A stretch of 64,000 nt of DNA from the NCBI GenBank assembly GCA_945873105.1, contig CAMCBW010000008.1:62001-126000 (forward strand), written 5' to 3'. Shown here piece by piece: positions 19,501-27,044 of the stretch. Made by a program: the position numbers and the translations under genes. This DNA is from Tangfeifania diversioriginum. Its GTDB lineage: Bacteria; Bacteroidota; Bacteroidia; Bacteroidales; Prolixibacteraceae. The notes below the pieces were generated by a model that saw only the letters and a list, made by a program, of their open reading frames with translations, did no database searches and had not been told where the DNA came from. The first letter of the stretch is position 1, and every line of letters starts with the position of its first letter.

Positions 19501-20712
19501 CTAATTTCCAAAGGCTATAAGAACAAGGCAATGAAGACCCCGAACACTTTGGTTATCGGAGAGCTTAAAACCAATGATTACATCCAGATTTCAGTCAAGG
19601 ACAATGGACCGGGTATAAGCCCTGAATCCATTGAAAAAGTATTTGATCGTTTTTACAGGATTGAAAACCAAGCAATTCCCCACAGTGGTACCGGAATAGG
19701 TCTTCACCTGACCAAATACCTGATTCTGCTCCATGGTGGTGAGATAGAGCTTGAATCAATACCTGGCAAAGGATCACGCTTTAGTATCAGGCTGCCTTAT
19801 GCAGAAGCCCAGGAAATGGATTTTCATTCAGGAGGTGAAGCTGAACCAAGGCAGGCAATTCATCTGATCCATCATGAGAGTGGAGATTTCCACCCCACCG
19901 AGGATTATGATGGTTTATTTGAAAATTGGGACAATCAGGAGAAAAACCACCGAAAGGCAGAAAAATTGTTACTTGTCGTGGAGGATCACCTTGATCTGAG
20001 CAAATTCATCTGTCAGATACTGGCGGATGATTACCGGATCATTACTGCCTTTACTGGTACCGAGGGGGTTGAGAAGGCCCGTGCCTACCTGCCGGATCTC
20101 GTCATTTCGGACATCATGATGCCTGGCAAAACAGGAATTGAGTTATTGTCAGAACTTAAAAACAATTTGAAGACCAGTCATATACCAATTGTTCTGCTGA
20201 CTGCTTTGACATCGGTTGAAAATAAGATTGAAGGATTCACAACAGGTGCCGACGATTACATCGAAAAACCATTTGATGCTGAATTTTTGAGGGCCCGCAT
20301 CAAAAATATATTCAAGAGCCGAATTGCCTTGCAGGAGTACTTTTCCAGGAAGATTACCCTTGGTTTCGAAAATGAAATCCCTGATACCCCCGATAAAAAG
20401 ATGATGGACAAAGCAATTCGCTTTGTAGAAGACAATCTGACCGATGAGAAACTGGACATAGAATTATTGGCCAACCACCTGAATCTTAGCCAGAGTACCC
20501 TCTACCGCAAATTAAAATCACTGACAGGCAAATCAGCGACAGATTTTGTCCGAACCATCCGCCTGGAATACGCAGCCAGAATCCTGAAAGAGGGAAACCA
20601 CAACATCGAAGAGGTCAGCGGATTGGCAGGTTTCAATTCCCATTCCTATTTTACCAGGTCGTTCAAGGAACATTTTGGCAAAACCCCTTCTGAATTTGTG
20701 TTGATGAATTAG
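16582..20712 (+). CDS. Hybrid two-component system regulator (HTCS 1)
   Basis: 1376 residues, one polypeptide that senses a glycan in the periplasm and binds DNA in the cytoplasm. Order: signal/anchor helix (12-32), two seven-bladed propellers from Reg_prop repeats (about 50-660, IWVGTNTG, LWIGTWRGG, IWIGTDGQG), Y_Y_Y domain (about 700-780), membrane helix (about 786-806), HisKA with phospho-acceptor H843 (NISHELRTPLT), HATPase (NLLSNAFKF, DNGPGIS, GTGIGL), receiver with D1177 (VISDIMMPG), AraC-type HTH (about 1275-1376). No in-frame ATG precedes the sensor, and a stop lies just upstream, so a TTG start at 16582 is used. It is divergent from the TonB receptor and faces the minus-strand lyase operon, which it probably controls. 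Confidence 0.93.
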   Translation: MRNNLLPDDVPEIIFFFFIGLLLYFHPYRCKAEIQTLPFRRISPEGGFTLSPVVEIAQDKQGFIWFVTRERLYQYNSQDFISFEPKYQSGISHTNNYITSMLIDRSNAIWVGTNTGVARFNKHTWQMDAIQLKDNEMPAKILFPTDIKQNKKGEIWMIESNYLALLDSATMEMKYAKMNSVRIRANVFCFDEKENIYAANNSGELFLVNSSTMGVTKLVVNISPIKLFGIYLINNILWVSTDGFGLRRYTREGRLIDSFFTKDDNNSASYSNRIRDVLQTSDGKIWIASYKGLIEWVEGNVNQYVSDPGDPFSLPDNSISSLMEDRQKGLWIGTWRGGVGYLNNFANTFETYVNSPFENSVSGNLINAITENSDGSIWIGTDGQGLNVFNEQRKIFRHIGLKGADNRAVTNIKCILQNKRGEIWIGTYGGGVFRQKLGESEFQPLILENKNVYDMVEDDKGIWIATYNTGLFYYRFSDQQLIQHEITINGNVSSLSGNLRKLFLDASGNLWVISNSGLLIKPFGKSDFEQFFIDNEAGKGSIQVYTITRFKDDLIWLGTDHGIFSIDGARAIRHYPLLFNGKQVSVYGIVATGKETMWISSNFGIFSYNPTTGKTINYSASDGLHGNLFNAGAYCLTSSGRIYFGSTTGLVAFRPASMQTNPYQPEVYFTRIFINHKEIIPGPENSPLDRPLYETAQLRMDPGQKSFSIEFIAQNYLNPQKNQFRYRLKGFDPAWVEAGSMTKATYTNIPPGNYVFEVVACNNDMVWNMEPAMLHIYIPRPLLLSKVAMVFYFLLLIAFGILVRRILLYRTRLEHQIEMERIQRLEEEKSHQNKLNFFTNISHELRTPLTLITGPVELLMKSSGLDQDDFNRLSLIRRNTGRLLKLINQLLEFRKIEENKMELNLGKTDLVSFVREIFDYFVDVAKQKNINYVFVNLHEHIPLSFDPDKIDKAVFNLLSNAFKFTPERGTIQVLISKGYKNKAMKTPNTLVIGELKTNDYIQISVKDNGPGISPESIEKVFDRFYRIENQAIPHSGTGIGLHLTKYLILLHGGEIELESIPGKGSRFSIRLPYAEAQEMDFHSGGEAEPRQAIHLIHHESGDFHPTEDYDGLFENWDNQEKNHRKAEKLLLVVEDHLDLSKFICQILADDYRIITAFTGTEGVEKARAYLPDLVISDIMMPGKTGIELLSELKNNLKTSHIPIVLLTALTSVENKIEGFTTGADDYIEKPFDAEFLRARIKNIFKSRIALQEYFSRKITLGFENEIPDTPDKKMMDKAIRFVEDNLTDEKLDIELLANHLNLSQSTLYRKLKSLTGKSATDFVRTIRLEYAARILKEGNHNIEEVSGLAGFNSHSYFTRSFKEHFGKTPSEFVLMN

Positions 20713-20759
20713 TATAATCTGTAGAGAAAATTCATGAATTTTCTCTACAGATTATACTA
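20710..20759. terminator. 50-bp perfect palindrome, bidirectional terminator
   Basis: Every base from 20710 to 20759 pairs with its mirror, with no unpaired loop in the symmetric sequence (centre ATTCATGAAT). It begins at the TAG stop of HTCS 1 and ends 20 bases before the stop of the convergent heparinase-like gene. A shared terminator for both transcripts is likely. There is no T-run on either side. Confidence 0.75.
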
Positions 20760-20778
20760 TCCTACCAAAAATCCAATC

Positions 20779-22650
20779 CTACCATTGATCCAGCCCTTTT
20801 TCAAATTTTACCTTCTGGTCCTTGCAGGAACCCGGGACCAGCAGCACCTGTATGGTCTGTTTCTGTTTGGGTTTCAGGTTAATTTCAAAACCCACCAGCG
20901 TTTTCCCAACATTGGGTGCATCGTAAGTGGTGGTAGGGGTTGTTGACCAGGTCTTCATTTTGATGGAGGAGGGCGAACTGACCTGTAGCGTGAGTGTATT
21001 TCCCTCTTTACTGAGCAGAATCCTGTTGCCTTTGAGGACCACTGTGGCAGAAGTCAACATGGTCCAGCGGACTGTTGTGGGCTTGTCTGTGGCAACCACT
21101 TCATCCCTGACGACGACATATTTCTTATCCACAATGGCAGCACCACGTTTTACGGAGGCCAGCTGTTTTTCATAGACAGTCGACAAATCTGACTGTGCGA
21201 ACATGAAATCCTGTTGGTCAGAATATTTGTCAATTTTAGCGTAACCTTTCACCAACTGGAGCTGGTCGTCTACGGTCAGGGTGTTGTGGGCCCTGTTGTT
21301 GAGACGGAAGACCGTCCATCTTTGGGCATCCTGCGTGCGGCCAAATAGTGCAATTCCCTTTGATTCGAGCGATTCATAATCCTGCATGCCAAAGTCGGTG
21401 GCCCAGCGTGTACCATCAGACTCCATCACAAAAGAACCAATGTCCATGTGCCCATGGTTGACCGAGGCTGAGCCGGCCTTGAATCCCAGGAAGATGGCAT
21501 TTTTGTCGGACCAGGAGGTTCGCATCATGCAGACGGGATTGGCTCCCTGTCCTTTGTATACCAACGATTTCGGTTCAGTCACCTTGGCCAGCGGCATCTC
21601 TTTGCCCCAGATCATTACAGCCGGGATCAGCCGGTCTCCGGTAAACCTGCCGTAATCCACCTGTGCCAGGTAGGATTTCTCGTTCCACAACAAGGTGGGA
21701 TCATTGTTTTTCTGCGCCAGCCAGAACATCGCCGGTTGTAACCCACTGCCCTGTCCGGCATCGCCCCAGTTGAAGCTCAGGCTGGAGACGGCTTTCATGT
21801 TTTCCATGAACCAGGAGGTTTGCAGAAACCCGGGGGTATTGTTTAGTCCGAAATCTGTGCCAAATACCTTTTCTACGGCACTCAGGAACATCACATTGAA
21901 GGAGGTTCCATAGCCCCAGTACCCATACCCTTCGGGATAGGCACCATCCGGTTTGTATTCATCCATGGAAATGGGGATGGATTTGATGGCCCGCTCTACC
22001 AAACTTTTCGCCAGTTGGGGATGCTCTTCCCAAACCGCCAATGATCCGAAGGTGATTCCCGCATTGCAAACCTGGTTCCAATTGTTGGATGAACCAAGCC
22101 AGCTGTTGTATTTCGGGTCGAGCGAAGGGTAGATCCCCTTGGTGACAATCGCCTCCCGAATGGTTTTCCGGGATACCTCCGATAACTTGTGATAAAGCCA
22201 GTCGTAACCGATGGCCATGCCCATGGTCATCTCCGCCACATCCAGGAAGTGGGAAGGATTCCAGTCACTGAATTTGGCTATCGCCAGCATCTCCTGCTCG
22301 CACCGGGTGAAATATTTCTCCTGCCCCGTCATCCGCCAGGCATAGGAGAGCTGGAAAATTCGGCGCAAGGCCTCCCTCGACTTATCCAGCAGGCGACGCC
22401 CGATCTGGATCCGTTCAACCGGAGGTTGTGCAATGATCTTGTCACAAGAGATCAAGATGGCTTCATGCATCTTCTTCCAGGTGGCATCTGTGGCAATGGA
22501 ATTCTTAATCAGCGCCTCTTCTCCACCCAACAAAAGAATACGCGGATGTTCAACCATTTTTGGAGATTTTGGTAACAGCTCATTCTGGGCAAAAAGGGTT
22601 GAACCCAGCACCATCCCAAAACTTAGCAGCAAACATTTTAAATAGTTCAT
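20779..22650 (-). CDS. Heparinase II/III-like polysaccharide lyase, secreted
   Basis: 623 residues with a signal peptide (1-21, cleavage near LFAQ). An alpha/alpha toroid (about 35-350) carries SSNNWNQVCNAG (187-198) and DGAYPEGYGYWGYG (235-248). The following beta-sheet domain carries SVNHGHMDIGSFV (H399, H401). These match the Asn, Tyr and His regions of heparinase II/III-fold lyases, which cleave uronic-acid linkages by beta-elimination. The CAZy family (PL12, PL21 or a newer one) cannot be fixed by eye. It is the last gene of a minus-strand run GH88, fusion lyase, PL8-like, this. It is unlike the PL17 protein at 824 beyond the shared fold. Substrate unknown; glucuronan, heparan-like or alginate are possible. 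Confidence 0.82.
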   Translation of the reverse strand: MNYLKCLLLSFGMVLGSTLFAQNELLPKSPKMVEHPRILLLGGEEALIKNSIATDATWKKMHEAILISCDKIIAQPPVERIQIGRRLLDKSREALRRIFQLSYAWRMTGQEKYFTRCEQEMLAIAKFSDWNPSHFLDVAEMTMGMAIGYDWLYHKLSEVSRKTIREAIVTKGIYPSLDPKYNSWLGSSNNWNQVCNAGITFGSLAVWEEHPQLAKSLVERAIKSIPISMDEYKPDGAYPEGYGYWGYGTSFNVMFLSAVEKVFGTDFGLNNTPGFLQTSWFMENMKAVSSLSFNWGDAGQGSGLQPAMFWLAQKNNDPTLLWNEKSYLAQVDYGRFTGDRLIPAVMIWGKEMPLAKVTEPKSLVYKGQGANPVCMMRTSWSDKNAIFLGFKAGSASVNHGHMDIGSFVMESDGTRWATDFGMQDYESLESKGIALFGRTQDAQRWTVFRLNNRAHNTLTVDDQLQLVKGYAKIDKYSDQQDFMFAQSDLSTVYEKQLASVKRGAAIVDKKYVVVRDEVVATDKPTTVRWTMLTSATVVLKGNRILLSKEGNTLTLQVSSPSSIKMKTWSTTPTTTYDAPNVGKTLVGFEINLKPKQKQTIQVLLVPGSCKDQKVKFEKGLDQW

Positions 22651-22671
22651 ATTTTATTTCATTATTGATTC

Positions 22672-22720
22672 ATCACTCATAACTCATAGCTCATAATCCA
22701 TAACCCATAACTCATAACTC
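22672..22720. repeat. Seven-base tandem repeat, unit CTCATAA
   Basis: About seven near-perfect copies of a 7-base unit (CTCATAA, with CTCATAG, TCCATAA, CCCATAA variants). No inverted partner is seen. The array runs into the last two codons of the PL8-like gene and supplies its stop codon on the minus strand. Confidence 0.75.
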
Positions 22721-24877
22721 CACCTTCACACTCTTCCCTGCATAAAATGTCTTCGGCAGGTCGATGGCAATTTCGCTGACCCCTTTTGCCTCATTCCAAA
22801 CGGATTTAAAATTAAACCCTTGTTTCTCAATCCTTGCATTGACAGTTAGATGAATTCTGCTCAGTTTTCTGGAAGGATCAGCTACCGTGATGGCCTTGAA
22901 GCTTGATCCGTCGCTCTGAACCACCGCCAATCCGGGACCTTCCATGCCCAATGTCAATCCTTTCGAGATCTCTACCTGACCGGATTGGTAGAATACCAGC
23001 TCGCTGATATTCAATTCTAGGTGCCTGACTGCCTGAATGGCTGTCGAATTGGAAAGTACCAGAATACGGCGTTCCGGTTGGCTGTTTAACTCTTCTGCCT
23101 TGATGCCGGGTACAACCATGTATTGGTAGGTTGCACCATTGGGTTTGGATCCATGGTCAAACCATAGTTTGAATATCTCCTTGCTGACCTCCTCCCTGGG
23201 TGAGTCTGACTGGTGGTTGATGTTGTACCAGCTCCCCTTTTCCAACTTGTTGGAGAGATTCAATGTGGCAGGAAGAAGGGTAATGTAAGCAATTCCATCG
23301 TTCAGAATCCATTCTACCTCCTTGATTTCATGATTGCCCTTGTCCGGTTTGGCGGTTTGTCCGTTGGACCTTACCAGGAGGTCATCACTTAACAGGCATT
23401 GGTTGATGGTAGTGGCTACTGCATAGGGAGATTCGGAAGTGATCCCGGTTCCCAGACAGACATACTCTTTTTCGAAAAAGAACCAGGATTTTTTTGCCTG
23501 CAGCGGGTCAAGCGGACTTCTGAAGTCCATCACAGCCACCCCATGTGTTCCATCTGTGGCAGCGCCGACAAAATCGGTAATGCCTCTTTTTTGAATCTCT
23601 TTTTCAGATGGCAGCTCCGGTTTCTGGACAATTGTAGCTCCCGGAATCTTCTGCCAGTCGTAAACCGGTGCAGTATCATCGTATTCATTCCCTGTCCGTG
23701 AAATGTAGTTGGTTCCATCCCCCCTGTGGTGGTTCTTCAATCCCTCCCCATTGTATGGATACTCCATGTTGTAATCGCGGTTGGAGTACATTCGGACGGA
23801 AGTAAAGTAGTTGGGCCGCTGAAGGGTAAAATATTCTGACAGCCAAAAGAAGGTGGCATGCGTCTTTGCAGTTACCGCTTCTCCCTCCCTGCACTTTTTG
23901 ATGGTTTCGAGTTCGTCTTTGCGGTATACCGAGGCCTGCAGTAAATTATCGAGGGTACTGGTTCCAAATCCGTGGTTCCCATCCGCACGGGAGATATCGC
24001 GGTTTTTGGCCCCTGTATCAATGTACTTCCCGTAGACCATCTGTTTGCAGATTCCATCCAGGTAGTAATCGGTCAGGAGTTCCAGCGGTCCAGCCGAGAA
24101 TTGGTACTTTGTTCCTGCCACAAGTGCTGCCCATTCTGCAAATGCATCCGCATAACCGGTGCCGTAGGAAAGGGTGTTGTTCACCTTGTCTTCCCGATGG
24201 TGAAAGCTGAAGTCGTACTGCATTCCCCTTCCCGTAGCGAATTTTATCTCCCCTTCAATAACCTTTATGACGGTGTTGAATTGGGTTTCATCGCGGTTGA
24301 AAAGGCATACTTTGGCCAGGATTCCCGCAATCTTGATTCTGTCGCCACTGGGACGGGCACCTGAGGCAGTGAGATGGGCACGTCCAACCATGGGCATTAT
24401 TTTGGCTATCTGCTCCTTCGTGAGGTCTGTATCCATGATGTACAATAAACTCACCAGGTTGTTGGGGGTGCCGATCTGGTTCCACCACCAGTTTTCACAA
24501 ATAAAATCATTGGCCAGCCAGTAGCTGAGGGAGGTGTAGATGGCTTTTTTTAGCTTTGGATCTCCCTTCAGCCTGGTTCCTTTCTTTTTATAGGCAAGGC
24601 TCATCTCCAACAGGTTGCTGAGGTGGATACGGTGCTGAAATCCGGTATTGGAAACATCCACATAGTCGATTCCAGGCCAGGTCCCATCCGGACGAATTGT
24701 TTCCAGCAAGGTTTTGACTTTGTCAACGCTGACATCAGGTTCCATCTGTTCGGCATTGATCTTGCGCCGCAGGAGTTCCAGGTCTGAAGTAGCCGCAACT
24801 CCGGTGAAACTTGTCACCAGGAGTGCCATGGTAACTAAAATTCGGATCTTTTTTCTCATTGCATTTTTTTCAGTCAT
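22712..24877 (-). CDS. PL8-like polysaccharide lyase (chondroitin AC/hyaluronate lyase fold), secreted
   Basis: 721 residues from 24877. An alternative ATG at 24859 gives a tidier signal peptide (MRKKIRILVTMALLV, cleavage near GVAA). An alpha/alpha toroid (about 35-370) has NWWWNQIGTPN (129-139), DFSFHHRED (222-230), LSYGTGYA (236-243) and KNRDISR (291-297), which fit the His, Tyr and Arg positions of PL8. The super-sandwich and C-terminal beta domains follow (about 400-721). The Asn motif usual in PL8 (GAN) reads GARPSGD here (residues 173-179), so the charge-neutralising Asn is not obvious. PL8 members act on chondroitin, hyaluronan, xanthan or alginate. The start overlaps the upstream fusion gene by 8 bases, so the two are coupled. 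Confidence 0.8.
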   Translation of the reverse strand: MTEKNAMRKKIRILVTMALLVTSFTGVAATSDLELLRRKINAEQMEPDVSVDKVKTLLETIRPDGTWPGIDYVDVSNTGFQHRIHLSNLLEMSLAYKKKGTRLKGDPKLKKAIYTSLSYWLANDFICENWWWNQIGTPNNLVSLLYIMDTDLTKEQIAKIMPMVGRAHLTASGARPSGDRIKIAGILAKVCLFNRDETQFNTVIKVIEGEIKFATGRGMQYDFSFHHREDKVNNTLSYGTGYADAFAEWAALVAGTKYQFSAGPLELLTDYYLDGICKQMVYGKYIDTGAKNRDISRADGNHGFGTSTLDNLLQASVYRKDELETIKKCREGEAVTAKTHATFFWLSEYFTLQRPNYFTSVRMYSNRDYNMEYPYNGEGLKNHHRGDGTNYISRTGNEYDDTAPVYDWQKIPGATIVQKPELPSEKEIQKRGITDFVGAATDGTHGVAVMDFRSPLDPLQAKKSWFFFEKEYVCLGTGITSESPYAVATTINQCLLSDDLLVRSNGQTAKPDKGNHEIKEVEWILNDGIAYITLLPATLNLSNKLEKGSWYNINHQSDSPREEVSKEIFKLWFDHGSKPNGATYQYMVVPGIKAEELNSQPERRILVLSNSTAIQAVRHLELNISELVFYQSGQVEISKGLTLGMEGPGLAVVQSDGSSFKAITVADPSRKLSRIHLTVNARIEKQGFNFKSVWNEAKGVSEIAIDLPKTFYAGKSVKVEL

Positions 24878-26945
24878 GGGTCAAATTTACCAGCATTTTT
24901 TTGGAAGTGATCCTTTCGTTCGATTGAAAGTCTTTCCCATTTCCTTCAAATTTATTTCGCGCGGTGCTGAGGTTTTTTGTGGCATAGGAGGCAATTCCTG
25001 CCTGGTTGTTGTACTGTATAAGGTTGTTGCTGATGGAAATATCCTCAGATCCATGGTACAAATACTGGAGCATAATTCCTTCGTAGTCGTTGGCTTCCAC
25101 CAGATTGTCACTGATATTTATTCGGTTGCATGCGGTAAGCAAGATACCGAACCAACCGTTTCGGGCGGCTTCACAGTTTTTAATTGCAACCTCTTTGCAG
25201 CTGTTCAATGCAATGCCACATCCCTGTGGGGAGGTGGCCAGCCGGCTGTCCTCGATGGCAACGGAAGTACAGTGCGACAACAGCAGATTGTGCTGCAATT
25301 TTGGTCCGGGTACCACACTCGCGCCATTTTCGTTAAGGTCGCAGCAAATGACCCTAACGTTTTTTGCACCGCTGATAAATACCCCATTGTAGGTGCAGTT
25401 TCTGACAGTTATATTACGGATAGTCAGGTTATTCAGTGCCTCTTCCCGGTTGCCGGAGAAGAGGATTCCCCCCCTGTTGGCGGTACTCCGGTAGGACCTT
25501 TTGGTGTTGGGGTCACTGCCCGGGTCGGTATCGGTCGATCCTTCCAGGACCAGGTCACAAATCACTGCATCGTGGAGGTCGTCTGTGGCATTGGCAATGG
25601 CATCCCGTACCCCTGATGCAGGATCGAGAAAAAGGATGGTGGAGAGACCTTCCCCCGAAAGGGTGATGCCAGAGGGTATTTTGAGGGTAGTTGGAAGTTT
25701 GTGTATGCCGGAGGCAGCGACGACCCATCCCTTGGTACCTGCAACCTGATCAAGGGCTGCTTGCAGGGAGTGGCCCGGAGCAACCCTTACAGCATTCGCC
25801 GGTGCGGTGCTGACCGGTTGTTCCAGGGCTCCAGCCGGCCAGGCGACGGGCGAGGGGAGGGGTGCTCCTTTGGGGAGTACAACTTTCCCGGTAGGTGCCC
25901 GAAAGGAGGTTAAAATGCTTCGGTTTGCTTTGGGGCGAACAGAATCTGCTGCCATTTTGGTATAGGGAAGATCAATACCCAGCGCCGCATAATGACGGTA
26001 AACCGTCTCGTAATCATCGCGAAGGCTTTTCGCTTTTTCGGAAATTTTTCCGTAACAGTGTGGCGATTCTCCCATGAGGAAACGGGCGGTGTATTCAAAA
26101 CCCAGTGCCAGACGGTTGTTCGCGGCAGAGAAGAGATCTACCCCCTGTGTAAAGGCAATTTTTGCTGCACCGGCAAATTCACCGAGTCCCAATTGCACAT
26201 GTGCCTGGTCGCGCATTGACTCCTGGCACTGGCCACTCGGGTAGACATATTTGAAAAGGCTTCCGTTGACAGGTGCATGACCATAATGCCCAATGGCATC
26301 GTCGAACATCAAACGGTTGTCGGTGAAGATGGCAATGGCCAGAATGGAGTGGATGATGGCTCCGTCCCAGTTGCCATTGGCCTGCGGATAGTAATACCGT
26401 AAGAGAGGATAGTAGACCGTCATCAGCATCTCAGAAAAGCGGTTGATCTCTTCCGCTTTCCAACCTGTATTGGTATAGCGAAGTATCTCTGCGGCATTGC
26501 AGAGCAGATGGCCGGTCCAGCCAGCCAGCAGTTTCGCATCGTTGTAATCGAAATCCCATAGCACTGGCGACCAGCTGTTGATTATTTCGATTGCTTTGGT
26601 TGAATAGGCACGGTCTTCCGTGAGGTAACCCAACAGGGCACAGTTGTAGGCCATGTTGGAACTTTTCATCAGATCATCACCCCCGATGTTGGGTTTGCCA
26701 TAGGGGCCCCTGACGACATGTGCAAAAGGTTTGACCTGGAACGAAAGGTCTGAGGCCAGTTTCAGGCGGTCGAATGCATCTTTCCAGGGTTGTTCGCCGG
26801 CATGTACCCTCATTTTTAACTGTTGCAGGTCGGCTTGTGTTTGGTCGATACCCGGGTGTACAAAGTTTTGTGCTTTGACTACGTCATTCAACCACAGGAG
26901 CAATACCAACGAGATACATGCAATTTTACAAGGGAAATGGCTCAT
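24870..26945 (-). CDS. Alginate-lyase-fold (PL5/PL38-like) and beta-helix fusion protein, secreted
   Basis: 691 residues with signal peptide (1-25). Residues about 30-345 are an alpha/alpha toroid of the Alginate_lyase Pfam type: NANGNWDGAIIHS-like core (QANGNWDGAIIHSILA, 188-203) and YPSGQCQESMRDQAHVQLGL (235-254), with Asn, His and Arg in the expected places. PL38 glucuronan lyases share this family. A Pro-rich linker (about 350-385) leads to a right-handed beta-helix (about 390-680: SLQAALDQVAG, ITLSGEGLSTIL, LTIRNITVRNCTYNGVFISG). The helix part resembles binding or lyase helices, with no clear catalytic set. It sits between GH88 and the PL8-like gene. Function inferred: cleavage of a glucuronate-type polymer. 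Confidence 0.8.
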   Translation of the reverse strand: MSHFPCKIACISLVLLLWLNDVVKAQNFVHPGIDQTQADLQQLKMRVHAGEQPWKDAFDRLKLASDLSFQVKPFAHVVRGPYGKPNIGGDDLMKSSNMAYNCALLGYLTEDRAYSTKAIEIINSWSPVLWDFDYNDAKLLAGWTGHLLCNAAEILRYTNTGWKAEEINRFSEMLMTVYYPLLRYYYPQANGNWDGAIIHSILAIAIFTDNRLMFDDAIGHYGHAPVNGSLFKYVYPSGQCQESMRDQAHVQLGLGEFAGAAKIAFTQGVDLFSAANNRLALGFEYTARFLMGESPHCYGKISEKAKSLRDDYETVYRHYAALGIDLPYTKMAADSVRPKANRSILTSFRAPTGKVVLPKGAPLPSPVAWPAGALEQPVSTAPANAVRVAPGHSLQAALDQVAGTKGWVVAASGIHKLPTTLKIPSGITLSGEGLSTILFLDPASGVRDAIANATDDLHDAVICDLVLEGSTDTDPGSDPNTKRSYRSTANRGGILFSGNREEALNNLTIRNITVRNCTYNGVFISGAKNVRVICCDLNENGASVVPGPKLQHNLLLSHCTSVAIEDSRLATSPQGCGIALNSCKEVAIKNCEAARNGWFGILLTACNRINISDNLVEANDYEGIMLQYLYHGSEDISISNNLIQYNNQAGIASYATKNLSTARNKFEGNGKDFQSNERITSKKMLVNLTHD

Positions 26946-26956
26946 TTTTATTTGTC

Positions 26957-27036
26957 TTTAAACCTGACAGGTTGTTTACCTGACAGGTTTGATATTTACT
27001 TTTAAACCTGACAGGTTGTATACCTGACAGGTTTGA
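26957..27036. repeat. Duplicated 36-bp element built on AACCTGACAGGTT
   Basis: Two near-identical 36-bp copies (26957-26992 and 27001-27036), each holding two copies of CCTGACAGG in dyad arrangement, so that each copy can fold on itself. It fills the gap between the GH88 stop and the fusion-lyase start. Confidence 0.8.
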
Positions 27037-27044
27037 ATGAATTG

